From NCBI GenBank assembly GCA_009602735.1, contig WELA01006486.1:32350-96349 (forward strand): a stretch of 64,000 nt of DNA. Direction: 5' to 3'. Under the pieces are notes generated by a model, which was not told where the DNA came from, searched no databases, and saw only the letters and a program-made list of their open reading frames with translations. Origin of the DNA: Mesotaenium endlicherianum. Lineage: Eukaryota; Streptophyta; Zygnematophyceae; Zygnematales; Mesotaeniaceae. This document shows, piece by piece, positions 22,178 through 35,039 of this stretch (positions are counted from its first letter, which is position 1; every line of letters starts with the position of its first letter). Both the position numbers and the translations under genes were made by a program.

Positions 22178-25100
22178 ATTTATGCATGCATGGATGGTAG
22201 CAGCGGCAGGCCTGGTACAGGAAGATACCTATGCCCAGGTCGCTGTTCATAGTCATATTGGCTCGCATCTTGACCTATAATGTCGTCACGATCATGTGCT
22301 AAATAATTGAAATGCAAGATATTGTTGAGCTTGATTGGTTCATTGAAACATGACGAGCTGTTGGCATGGTTTGTCTAGTGATGTTGAATGTTGGTGCATA
22401 CAGAAATGCCTAGTAATGTTGCTCTAATTTGAGAATCAAAAATAAATACTCGAACTAGTCGATTGTGAAAGCCAGTCATCTAGTGATGACATATATGGAA
22501 TAGCTTCTTGTGCCCATATAAAGTTGTCTTCATAGTCGCAAGTTACCTATCCTTTTGAGCATGGAGGCATCCATATGTATGCTCTTAGTATATTGTCTCC
22601 TCATGCACACAAGTGTTCAAAATTGATAAATTTTACACGTGGCGTGTTCAATTGACAAACTTAACCCTCGTAAAGGCTTCTTGTTGCAAAGCAAGCTTTC
22701 ATTGTAATCGGAAGTAGCTGCTACACTTACCCACCCAACCACCCCTCTACCCCCCCCCTCCCTTCCACTGGGAGGTGCACGAGGCAGGCCCAAGCCGAAG
22801 CTTTTGCCAGCGCCAGTCACAGCCATGCACTATAGTGTTGTTTCTGTTATTGTTTGGTACTTTAATGTCTATTGGCAATAACCTGCGGCGAATAACCGGT
22901 GGCTAACCTCAACACAGCAAGAGCACCAATTTTTGTCGCAAAAGTCTTATCCTTGTACAATTGCACAATGATGGGAGCAGTTTGCTAATCAGCGTTGTTT
23001 CGGAGATTGAATATAGTTGTCTTAACTTAGTCAAGTAGACAGGATTGTAGTAACATGTAGGAACGGAGTAGACAAGAACAAAAGACGTGCAATTGTAGCA
23101 TCACACTACTCCTACTATTTTTTCTATCAGCACCTTCTTTCTTTCAAAATCGGGCAATTTGAGCACAGATTGTCAAATTAGCCTTGTTTCTCAACATGAG
23201 GCGACATGCAGCTGCACATTTGGGGTAGCAGATTAGTCCATGATGGCAACAATTCCTACCAATGATGTGAAAGGCATGAGCTGGCATTAGGTAGCTCCAC
23301 AAATTCACGAGGTGAGAGACACATGACCCGTTGTTTTCATCTCGCCCAGGCATGGGGGTGAACAATGGAGGAGGACAGCTTGTGGCAGGAAGTGTGACCT
23401 GGAACGGTGACACGTGTTACTTGTCGCATCGCGTACGATACAAACGCTCCAGTAGCAAGGGGAATTCAATTGAACACGTCTTCAAAAGCAGGCATATACC
23501 AAACGCTGCTGAGCTTTGGCGGCCATGATGGTCTCATCAACTTGTGTTTCATGGTGGTTTGCAAAAAGCACGATAGAGCAATTGATAAAGAACGAACCAG
23601 GATTTGAAGAAAATTGCCAACACGGGCTTTCGCTTCACTTTCAAACTTACAAGCTTACATAACTCCAAATTTTAACAGTGGACCTATGCTGGTCTGGACG
23701 AGCCTCTTGCTCTTAGCCGCACCTGCCAGTTCTTCACTGTTTGTTGGACTTCCTCAATTTTTCACCAAGGCCTTTACTCAATTCGCTCTTGCATAAACGC
23801 AACTTCTGAGAAAGTAACACCAAACTCACCACTTTATGTTCTCTTCGCACGCTTGTGGTGTTCGTCCTAACTTTGCACTAGAATCTCCTAGCGGATCTAA
23901 TTTGCAAGTTCTCAATCTTTCAAAGAGGAAATCCTTGTTTGTAATTCCTTGCCTACTTTTTCTTATGGTACAAAGCGTGAGAAATGAAAAAAAGATCTTC
24001 AAGAGTCGGCAAAAGCGCGCCTTCTCCGGCTGCTTGTGGCCTTGGGAACTCCTTCTTTTCGCGCCTTTCTCCTTCTTCTTCCTCCTTTTCCCAGCTTTTG
24101 CTTCCTTGGCAAAACGTGAGAGAGAATGAGACATTGTGTGCAATTCTTGTGCTTTACCCTACCACCTCTACGCATGCAACCTAGAATTTAGCATTTAGCT
24201 TAACTTATGTTGAGCCAGTGATCATGTGCGCTCGTCTCGTAAGCATTGCGTGTGACATCTTACCTCGTCAATCAGTGCTAACGCTGACGTGGGTTTCGAG
24301 GCCACATTCCATGTCGTGGCACTGCCATCGTGGCAGGAGTGGCAAGGGACCATAGGTTATGGTGACCTTGTTGCCTCAGCTTAGTTTGACTCGGCAGCTG
24401 CTAGCGTGGCCCTTGCTAACTTTGGTGGGTACAGCCTTACAGTTAACCTGGTTGGCACATCCCCACCCATTGTCAAATGTCAAGGTTGAGCGGGTTTGTA
24501 CGTGATCCTACTACACGTGTGAGAAGGTGTCTTGCGTTCAACGCTGAATTTTACCTGTCAGCAGGTTTGGTCAGTGGGTCAACAGCTGACAATCCGAACT
24601 GAGGACGCCGTGACTTTCGCCACGCGTGTCGCACCGTCGAATAAGCTCTCGGTCGCGACAAGTATGGACTAAGGTTGTTCGATCTGGTTCGAGTGGGTTC
24701 TATCCTCCCTACAGCGACAGTCAGCGACAGTGTTTGTCACCGAGTGACACCCGTCAAGCTATGTCGTGCTCACTCAGCAATGCAAATTTACCCTGCACAC
24801 TGCTGCACACAGCAATCAGCATCGACACACGAGTTGCACACTGGCAGCCTTGAGGGCTCTTTCTCCGAGCCCCGAGGTGCTCCGAGGCCCATATGGGCCC
24901 AGTACCACCCAGTACACTCCAGTCGGGTCCACTTCCTGGGACCCTACTCACAGGGCTGTGCCGGGGAGGCCTAGGTTACGAGTGGAGAGAGCTAGCTGTC
25001 GTGGCACGTATTGATGGTGAATGCACAACAGCTGTTGTTATCAAAGTAAATGAAGTTGCTCTTCTTTGCATGCCAAATGTGTAGAAATCTCCATCCGCTT

Positions 25101-25241
25101 CCCTTCTTCACTTCTTCCAAGGAGGTTCGTCAAGGTTGTCTTAACTGCTGCTCGACTTTATATCTGGTTTGAGCCCTTTCTGCTCACAATTTGTTGCTTG
25201 CACATTTTATAGTTCATCAGTGTGAAGTAAGAACATCTGAT
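22178..25241. other. long intergenic region with no gene seen
   Basis: The 3' UTR of the ADIP-like gene probably ends near the AATAAA at 22441. The rest (about 2.7 kb) is AT-rich to 24.2 kb, with short motif-free open frames on both strands (for example 23826-24143). From about 24480 to 24980 it is richer in G+C, with a partly palindromic GGCCCATATGGGCC at 24887-24900 and a GGTGCTCCGAG motif also found near 7940, perhaps remnants of a dispersed repeat. The interval before 25242 should hold the promoter and 5' UTR of the oxysterol-binding-related gene. Confidence 0.35.
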
Positions 25242-27957
25242 ATGGTAGCTGTACATCCCACGGTCACTGCTGAAGGAGGTAGGCAAGGGTTAAATGGTGC
25301 TCAAGGTGACATGCCATTAAAAGAAGCGAAGTTAGATAATGATGTCGTAGTGGCAGATCTTACAGATCCTAGCCAACTGGATCCAGGGCAGGGCAAGCAA
25401 ACACCAGAAGGCACTAGCCCTGTTGACGAAAGTCCTTCTAGGACTTACGTAACAACACCACCTTTTGGTGTCGATGGTCCATGCAACAAACAAGCCAGTT
25501 CTTTTAGGCGCATCCAGTCTGGGGAAAGGAGGAAGGGTGCCATTGGTCAAATTTTACAATTATTGCAAGGATTTGCACCAGGAAGTGATGTGACTAAATT
25601 GCAAGTACCACCTCAATTTAACATGCCAAAGTCACAGTTGCAGTTACACGGAGAGTCCGTTTATTGCTTCAAGCAGGACTTACTTTCAGAATGTGCTGTA
25701 ACAGAGGACCCGCTGGACCGTTTCATAGCAGTGGTTAAGTGGCATGTTGGAGCAACCAGGCATTGTCCTTTTGGGAAAGCGCCATACAACCCTGTTCTGG
25801 GTGAAACGCACCATGCATCCTCTGGAGACCTGAACGTGCTAGTGGAGCAGGTACGGCCTGAGCTGCATGCAAATTCTCTAACGAACTCCTCCGATCCAAC
25901 TCCCCTGTTAAAAGGGCTTCTTACCACTTCAACCTGTGCCAGGGTCCATGTGCGATGATGGCTCTGTATGGCAAAGAAAATGCCTATCTGACATGTTATT
26001 TCTACAATCCTAGAGGTTATTTGAAAAAGGATCAAGGTGCTGACCTCAGTAGGTCTTGAGAGGGGCCCTCTCTTGAGTTCTTGTCACGGTAGGTGATACA
26101 AGTAAAAGAAGCAGGATAAGAGTGTTCAGGACCTAATTGTGTGGGTTTTCGACTAGGTTTTTAAAGTCCCATAAATTCGTGCATTCTGACATTTGGCACC
26201 TGTATCTCGACTGAGCTTTCTGTTGAGCAGTCGTGTGATTCTTATGGGTATCCCACATAGTATTGTGCGTACATGCATTCATTCCTCAGAGTCGCCTCAT
26301 CTTTCGCCCAGGTCATGTAAGAAGGACAAGAGCTTATGTCCTTTTTTAAAATTGTTTTCTGACAGGTCTGTCACCATCCCCCCATCTCAGCCCTGTATGC
26401 GACCAATGATGTGAAGAAGATTCGAACACTTTGGTGGCATTATCCTGTTCCCCGATTCTATGGTAAGATTCAGTTGACATGATGCTTTACGTGAATGAAC
26501 TTGCAGTTATCCTTGAGCTGGTAGAGGTCGTTTGTTGATAGTGGTCCTGAGGAACCTGCGTAACTTATTATAAGAAGCATCTGCACAAGCAGATGCTGAT
26601 TGCTTCATATTGGTGACAGAAAGTCCTGTCAGGACTGGTACTTGCAACAGCAGGGGGGTCATATGTTTGCCTGTACACGTCCTGAGGCAGTAGTTTATGT
26701 GCATGCATGTGCAGGAGCGTGGCTAAAGGCCGAGATGAAGGGGAAAAGACTTTTGTTCCTCGACAGCTATGACGAGACTTATGAGCTGCAGGTGCCCAGC
26801 CTGCTTTTCCGATTTCTACCTTCTCCGCGGGCGGACTGGGAGGGGAACGTGACAGTGAAGTGCGAGAAGGTGAGAACATATGCCTTCTTGTTGAGTTGCA
26901 GGGCTTCTCTTGAATTGTCCTTGTTTTTCAGTGATGATCTTGTGTGATATTTGTTTCTCGAACTTTGGCAGGCTTGAGGTTGTCCTGATGTCAAGTAGGT
27001 ATGCTATTGCTTGGACTCTATATGGAGCTCCAGTCTTCTCAGCTAGTGTTGTGCCTGGTTGGAGTGTGGTACATGTGAGCAGTCTGGCTATGAAGCCCAG
27101 GTGTGTTACAAGACGAAGCCCTGGTTCAAGCCAGGACCCCACAAGCGGATTGAGGGAGAGATTTACAGGATTGGCACCAAAGAAAAGCTTATCAAGTTTC
27201 ATGGTCATTGGGACAAGTAAGCTGCGGCTGGTTCCTTTTGAACATTGTGCTTGCCATGGTGCTGCTTTGCTTGCCAGCCTTAGATAGGCAGGCATTTCCT
27301 GCCCAGACATTCTAAACTTTCAGTGACTGTGTAGCTGGGCTCTTGTGGATCGAAGAATTGTTGTGTGAGCAATGAGTGCATGTAGTCAAGCAATGATGAC
27401 TGAAGAATTTGCACGTGCATGAGTGTGCAGGTCCGTCACCTTTCAACACGTCAATTCGGGGGCGGAGCACTCCGTCATGGACTGCCTGGCTGCAGCCTCT
27501 GATATGGACACTCCCCAGATCACATTACCCAAGGTTGGTGCTTGTCCTCAACTCTTATCTTTTGTCTGCTTCTCTTGACCCGTATATTTCAAGCGAGGCT
27601 AGCTGTTACCATGTTGGACCTCCCCTTACGACTTGCACTCTCAAGTTGCTGAAGTTGCACTCTCATGCTGGGTGGCTCTTGACTGGCCGGACGGCGTGAA
27701 CGCAGGAGCTTGCACCCACCGAGTCGCTTGTCGTCTGGGCTGACGTTACGGAGGCTCTACTGGACGAAAATTGGAACCAAGCTCGCAACGCAAAGTCAGC
27801 AGTTGAGAGGGCGCAGCGAGAAGCAAGAAGTGACCGTGAACAAGGTGGTGCTGATGAGAAGGATTGGGAGCCAAGCTACTTCAGTTGTACAGAAAGCAAG
27901 GACTGGGTTTGGAAGGATGGCCTCAAGACTGTCCCCCCAGCCCCAGTTAGAGTGTAG
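25242..27957 (+). CDS. oxysterol-binding-protein-related protein, short plant type, 6 exons
   Basis: ORPs carry sterol or phosphatidylserine against PI4P at membrane contact sites. Exons 25242-25850, 26366-26462, 26715-26869, 27083-27216, 27431-27533 and 27706-27957 join in phase to 449 aa. The protein is essentially an ORD domain without a PH domain, after an N-terminal tail of about 100 residues. Landmarks are AIGQILQLLQGFAPGSD, DPLDRFIAVVKWHV, the lipid-binding block APYNPVLGETH, and the family signature rebuilt across the first intron as EQVCHHPP (from residue 202). Then come WWHYPVPRFYG, YEAQVCYKTKPWFKPG and the C-terminal NWNQARNAKSAVERAQRE with WVWKDG. The signature has Cys where the family usually has Ser; the two His that contact PI4P are kept. 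The start is the first plausible ATG; an upstream exon or the non-ATG extension to 25191 cannot be excluded. Confidence 0.9.
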
Positions 27958-28704
27958 CTGTCTCGAGGAGTTTGCACTTCACGGCGTCAGCTGTGGAGCT
28001 AGTGTCCCAATAGTGCAGGTTTAAGGGTATATGCAGGCTGAGCTTGTACACTACTATAATGTATATATGGAAGCATAGTGGGTTTGCCCTGGCAGTAATA
28101 GGCGTCAACTAATTTGCAGAGATGTACATTGGTATACAATATTATGCACTGACAATAGAACCTAATATTGATCTCAGAGCATGCCTTAGGTTTACTCCAT
28201 AGTTTACACATCAAATTCAGGTTAGAAATGCTGAATCTAGTATATTAGAAGGTGATGACTGAGACGTGCCTTAATTCCTGGAAGAAGCTTATGATGTCTA
28301 ACTTGTGCACATTGAGATTTGCCAATTTACACTGCACGGATGTGCAAAATTATCTTACTCATTCTTGCTGGGGCTCATTCAATGTTTTGTCAAGCATTTC
28401 GTGTCAATAACTCAAATAAACAGGCACAGGTCATATCTGAATACCAGCCAGCAACACAAGGTACAAAGTGAGTGAGCTCAAAAAAAAACTATGTTAACAA
28501 CCCCTGCTGTTTTAAAAAACCCGTGATGTCCGACACAGGTTCGTGCTGTATGAAATTAAGACCTCATCCCCTCCAAAAGCACAATTGTTTCTCACTCTGG
28601 AGAGCTGAACTTGCGCAAACAACCTAGTATAAACTTAAGAAAGTATGTTCAGCCCTGTCTACATCTACATCTCCAATGTTAAGTGCGTCTGCAAACTTAG
28701 GAAC
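27958..28704. other. convergent intergenic spacer
   Basis: These 747 bp lie between the oxysterol-binding-related gene (+) and the NCL-type exchanger (-). The sequence is AT-rich with no open frame of note and presumably holds both 3' UTRs. Confidence 0.5.
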
Positions 28705-31700
28705 TTACTGCCATCCAACGACATAGTCCAGGAAAGCAACTAGGGCAATGGAGAAAGGGTAAACAGCGAGCACCAGCCAGCCCATCCAGAGAGGGAAAGT
28801 TTTCCTTGATCCTCCGATAATACCAACGACTGCAACTGCAACCAGGATAACAGTGACTTCCGCAGAGAATACCCACACAATGCCCCTCACATATACCAAT
28901 ATAAGGAAGACACCCAGGCACCTGCAACATGCCAGCTCAGCATACATCAGTACGGCCAGCACCACTCTGGCAGGACATCCTAGATGCAGTCATTTGCCAA
29001 AATCAGGGCGTAGAAAGCCCAAAAATATTGGTGAATAGGAAATTAAGCCAGCGGACACCTGCCACAGGAATGAAGGCAAAAAGTGCGATGCAGACAGCAA
29101 GTTGCTGACGAAAGCTTATTTGCCCTGAATAAAAGAGGAAGTGCAAGAAACTGAGCACGCAAAACAAGACTTGCTGTTGAACCACGTCCAGCAAATGAGC
29201 TCCAGGAGAGATGAATGGGAAGGACTTACAAAGTGTTGTTCATTGTGATTGCTCCATAGACCTGCGAGTACGTCAATGATATAGTCTTCTTCTTCTTCTT
29301 CATGGCAAAGAGCAGGGATGACACCAGCTCACTGGCATTTGAAGCAAGGGGACTGACCACAAATGCCACAAAAAAGGATGGAATGCCAGAAGCCCTGCAC
29401 ACCAAGAAAGCCCGCCGAGTTGATCGTCAATAGAATCGCAAAAGCAAGTCACATCCTGCAGCTTACCCTGGAATCTAGAAGCATCTTCAGGAAACAAGAA
29501 ACCTAAAACCCCTCAGACAAGAAAATGAAGCAACCTCCACACATGTGGCATACTTTCTTGAAGCCAGACTGGACATGATGAAATGCGAGGACATAGAGAG
29601 CACCTACAAAACTATGAAACACTTAAGTTCCAACTGCGCAGGCAAATACATGAATGATACTTTCAAAACAAAAACCTCGTCTTTAGCAAAGATGGCTGTG
29701 GACTGAACCATACGTGGAGAAGTTGGTGATACTGTCCACCATAGGGTCAGCAAAAACAGAGACGATGACTGCGCCTCCAAACATGAGTAGACAAGCCTGC
29801 TCAAGATCATGGGTAGGGAGGGGGGTGAATGTAGAAGGAGAGTTATAATGATTAAGTGGCAAAAATTATATCACTTCTTCTACGTACTAGATCTGTCGAA
29901 ATCTTTTCAGTCTAGGCCACTTTCAACACCTTAGCAGAATTCAGAGATATCCTCTGCAGCAATTATCCTGTCTATGCGTATATATATCATGTTACTAAAG
30001 ACGTGGGTCAATAAAAATAAGAGAGAATAGCACAACAGCCTAATACTAAAGTGACATGCAGACTTGTGGAGAATGTGCTCTTACATCACGAATGATCTGA
30101 TTCTTGGTCTTAGGCTTGGAGCCCTTCTCATCTTCATCCTCCTCCTCCTGCTCGGCTTCCTCTAAGATCGCCAGCTCGTTCCTTGCCTTCTTACTCATAT
30201 GCTCTAGGACACCATCATCCGCTCTCTCCCTGTAAGAAGGACCCACTTATGAGTGACCTCCAGGCCATGCCAAGGTCCTCTCTGAGTAATTCTAAGTTGC
30301 CTTTTAGATTTGAGTGAACAGCGCCCAAATTCACTCAATACACCATGCAAGAATTGTCCTTAAATCTCTAAGAAGGCATGATTAGCAGAATCACTGAAGA
30401 CTGGAGAGTTATATCACTTGTACTTGCTAGTGAGATGTCTATTCCAATATGATGACCCATTTTTGTGACGACTTAAGAAGAGACGTGCTACACATGGACC
30501 TATATATTAACATCCATGGGCACCTTTGACAGATAACTATGAGCTGGTGGCCATACATGGGCTAAGCTGAACATGGCGAGACAGTAGACAGCCGCCATTT
30601 AGTTGATGAGTCCGAGTCGTTTCTATGGGGTCATTTCTATAGGAATGGTGGAACAAGACACGTACTTATGCGTGAGGCCTGCCTTTTCTGCGGCTTGTTT
30701 CATGTGCAGCTTCCGCACGCTCACAATCCAGAGTCCCAGGCCTTTGATGAACTCCGCCTGACCAGTTGGGCACATAACATCGATATGAACACTTTCCTTC
30801 CGCATTCTCTGCCTAGTACATCACAATGGAACGGGCCTGTAGCATTTTGCTCTATAACATGTTGGAGGTGAGAGAAAACGCCTTACATAGTTCTGACTTG
30901 TATGCAATCTCTTTCACGCAGAGCAATAGACAGTTACAAATCATCTGTTTGCCAATGAACTTAAATGAAGAGGACTATGTGACTTACCAACTCAATACAG
31001 CCATCTGTGTTCCTGTCGAAGTCGTGCAACCATGTATTGACTTCCTCGTCAGTTGGCACCGCACCCTGTTCATAGAGCATACATGCAGGTGAAGGATGAG
31101 CACCATCATAAACATATCTCAAGAAAAACATTCAGAAGGAAAGCAGTGACATTATATCTCAGTTTTCAAGGTTGTCTTTGTCTGTAACAACAGTTGAAGC
31201 AGGTTGTACATCTATGAATTTAGCACCAAAAAGAATCAAGGATACACTAGCCACATAGACATCCTTTTGGATGTCCTCCCAATAGTGTATAGGACCAATA
31301 GTCTGAGTGCTCATACAATAATATGACTGCACGAAGCAACTTATCAAGGCACTCAAAATTCTAACAAGAATCTGCAGGGGACTTCCACACAACCACAAAT
31401 GGCAAACTACCTGTTGCTTGATCCCAAGACCAATAATGAGAGCCTTCAACTCCGCCTTTGAGAGCTGTCCATCGCCGTTCTCATCAAACTGGCGGAAAAT
31501 TTTGGTGAGAGTCTCTGGATTAGGAGTTACGCCATCCTCCAGGAGCAGTCCACCCCATGACTTGTCAAGTGACAGGCGCTGGAGATCACGCAGTGCCTCT
31601 GTCCTCAGTAAGTTCAGCTTTGCAAATCCAATCCTCTTCTGTTGCAACCATGGTGACATAACCTGCACAGCCACAAGTATCAATGGGATGGGTCAAGATC

Positions 31701-34700
31701 AACTTGCATTGTCTTTAGAACGTGAATAAACACGCCTTCCAGACAATGTCCCCATTCACTTTGCCTTGATAGTAATTTGGGACCAACAACCCGCCACAAG
31801 AGCTCCCAGCAGGAACTTTTAAAGCTCAAGGCATGGCAGGCCACAAGCCAACAAAGATGCAATAAAAAACCCATTTTCTTGCATTACAGCTGGAGCTGTT
31901 CATACTTGACTACACCTAGAATTTACTGGTTGCCCTAAGAAAAAGTGGCCCAAAATAAGAAATGACCATGTTCAGCTCACCTGGTATGTGCAATAAGCAA
32001 CAAGGGCAACCAAGCAGACGATGAGACCAACGAGCGCTGCAGTGCGAGCCTGCTTCTCGGAGCCATTATCGATAAGCGGAATCTGGATGATTAAGTAGGG
32101 CACCACAGATGCAATCATAATCCAGGCTCCCATGCGAGTCTGCTCATCGGTAGTGACACCTGCACATCTCCATGTCATAAAGAGAAAAAGTACGATCTGA
32201 AATGCCCCTAGCAGGTGCAATGTACCATTCCTGCGGATAACCAGACCGAAGTCCAACCGTTGGAGCCTCATACTTACTTACTGGGGCAGACGAACCCTAT
32301 AAAGGTGGTCACCCCTAGCAATGCACTCCAGACCCCAATCTAGGTGCAAAAATGCAGACCATTCTTACAAGCAACATGCAACTATAACGCAATGGCAAGG
32401 CCATTGATTGGATGGTAAAGCTTCAAGGTTCTGAGAAAAAGAATTGGGTTTCAGAAAAGAAAGAAACTGTAGTACTGATGTAAGACAACCCAGCAGTTGA
32501 AACCTGCTCCAATTTACTGACATACAGTTTTATCATTGAAAGGCATCATATGAGTCGAATTCATGAGCCTCCAGAGTAAGCGATAACTATGACAGACGTA
32601 GCACTAGTTTTACAGCAGGTTCCTGCAAGTGCTTGTCCATCTGCCAAAAGTAACTGCTACAATAGTTTCAACCACATAAAATTAGTGAGTGGTCTGACGA
32701 GGGAATGACAAACAACAACCATACGGCAAAAGTTTTTACATTGCTCCTCTGGAACTATCAAGACCTCAAGTTCCCCAATATAAGACACCAGCAGCGTACC
32801 GTAGACCACAGTGACATTGCGGGTTCTGTTTATAAAATGGGAGCGTTGTAAGCTCAAAGCTTTGACTTTTACCTGTCTTTGTGAGACTCCATCCTTTGGT
32901 GAGAGTCCGATCCTTGGCAGTCCCTTCAGGACCATCCAGGTCACACCGACCGCAAATCAAGGAGCCAGCCCATGCCAAGGTGAGCAACATAATGGTGCTG
33001 CCTGCAAGCACTCCCATACCTACAAGCACTTGCTCCTGTGCTTCTGCCAGAGTTCCACCAACTCCTGACACCTGCATTAGAAACAAGTCAAGCCGAGGAA
33101 GATCAAGTTATAGCATGACCTTCAATAGACTGCATCACTTAATGCCAGGGCCATCCTTCGACTTTTGCCAGATACATTATGCATGATAGGTTTCAAAATC
33201 TTGTGACATGTCAAACGCAGCACTGACTGCATGCACATCAAAGTCGAGATAACACACATGCTTTTAGAAAAACTACATAAAATATGTTGTACTGCTCGAT
33301 ACCACACATTGTCAGGGCCTGATTCTTCCTCCACGAAGGAGTACTTATGCACATACCACAATGAGTAGAGCATCTGGGAAGCTGCCAAGAATGGGCAGCA
33401 CCAGCCCGCCAATGATCCCTGGGTTCAGGACCTGCATGGGTAACAAGCAAGACATCAAACAAACAAGGGCAGAAGCTGCCCTATACGCTGCTCAAACTAT
33501 GGCCAGGGACTGAACATGACCTAAGACAAAATCTGCAATATAAACTCAGGACTGAACAAGGTCAGACATTTAATGCAACTACCTCGTCTGCTTTGACTTT
33601 TTCAAATTGGTACCACCTACTCACCTCTGGGAAAGGAAGTATGAAGTTCCAGGCAGAAGTTCTGGGCAACACACATTAAATTATGCAGTGGCAAAACTAT
33701 TGCACGATTCCCGAGGCAAGCCCTAATTACCTGCAGAAGTCCCTCACTGCCGTCAGATATCATCTTTGCAGCTACCAATAAAAGGAAACCATAGACGAGC
33801 ATCAGGAAAAGGTTGCCGCCTATGGAGGTAGAGCAGGGCAGGAAACCATAGTTCTCCCTGCATTGCACAAAGAGGTCACTGCCTGTCAGGAAGTAGAAGT
33901 GTGGAAAGCACGCTTCCCGTACATCCGCAAAGAAGTGTACCACAAAAAGTTGCCAATCATTCCAATCGAGCACATTCACAGTGCTAGCAACTTATAGCAA
34001 AGGAGCATTGTTCTTCACAAAATTACCTTAATGTACAGGTGATTGTTCTCTTTCTTAAACTAAGTCATTCTGTCAAAGAAATCTTCTTGATATAGAAGAA
34101 CCCTTTCCTTGCATAAGAGATAAAGATTTGGAGCTTGAGGCATTAATGGGCTTATTAACAATGAGCTTTACATGAAACAATACCTTTTCTACTCAAATAA
34201 TTATAAAGGACACATGTTATGGTACTTCAATCAGCATACATTGCAAAAGTGGCCTGAACGAATGCAACTTACTCGCATTCACCCTCAGCTTTTGCACTTA
34301 GTGGAATTTCAAGCTCTGATAAGTTAGACATAGTGCCTGTTGATGGCTGCCCAGCATACACGACTGCAATCACAATACAGGACATTCAAATGCATTAGGC
34401 GCTCATGCGTAAAGTCTTTTAGGTAAGGAGGCTCACTGCGCCAATTAGCGCATGAATGCTCAGTAGCCCACAGTGAAAGTAGGATGTGGAAGAGGCAAGG
34501 TTCAATAGTGATTTAAATTACAACCAAAAAAAAAAACTCAGGCATTGCATTCTTTTTTCGGCGTTTATGGGACGCCTTCATCTGCAGTGGGCTTGCTGTA
34601 GCCTGAATACGGTTCGCATTGTGGGGAGTTAAGCATTTACATACTTCCGTCAAATGTGGTGTACTCAATTTCACAAGAACTATTATTAGTACCTTTGAAA

Positions 34701-35039
34701 GAAATTAACGTCAGCCAATAAAAGGATACACATGTAAAGCTTCATGTTTAATATGTTCATGACCTCTTGCTATGTACCAGCTAGTAAAATCCACCTACGT
34801 TCTGCGTATGTCGGAGTGAAATTTTCATAAGCAATGTTCGACCGCCAAGCCCATGCTTCATTCAGCTCTTCTTTTGAAAGCTTTACGCCACTAAATTGTA
34901 TCGTACAGGTACCAAACACTGTACTGGAACTCTAGAACGTTCCAAAGGAATCTGCACATGAAGTCTTTCAGTGGTTGGAAGACAAACCAGCAGCAAGGAC
35001 GACTACGGCAAGCAATGAAAAAACTCCCAGCCACTTCAT
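28705..35039 (-). CDS. NCL: EF-hand Na+/Ca2+ exchanger-like protein (NCL type), 13 exons
   Basis: Members are integral-membrane cation/Ca2+ exchangers with a cytosolic EF-hand region. Exons from 5' to 3': 34988-35039, 34273-34363, 33731-33857, 33357-33431, 32873-33071, 31981-32159, 31411-31662, 30988-31065, 30666-30757, 30085-30229, 29714-29796, 29230-29394 and 28705-28921. All are phase-consistent and give 584 aa, close to the Arabidopsis protein (about 585). An N-terminal signal peptide (MKWLGVFSLLAVVVLAA) fixes the start. ENYGFLPCS follows, then the first alpha-repeat with GSFPDALL (106-113). EF-hand 1 loop is D301-E312 (DENGDGQLSKAE) and EF-hand 2 loop is D342-E353 (DRNTDGCIELAE). An acidic linker follows (EEAEQEEEDEDE), then FADPMVDSITNFS, the second alpha-repeat SPLASNASELVSS (472-484) and terminal helices ending DYVVGWQ. 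Close to certain as a family call. Confidence 0.93.

Noticed and set aside
23826-24143. Lysine-rich minus-strand open frame
   Set aside because: Low complexity, no motif and no splice-supported partner.
26972-26978. Seven-base microexon in the oxysterol-binding-related gene
   Set aside because: It would create a stop codon; the acceptor at 27083 gives the in-frame SGYEAQVCYKTK.
32792-32818. Small extra exon in the NCL-type gene
   Set aside because: Its phase does not fit, and joining 32873 directly to 32159 restores the family sequence TGVTTD.
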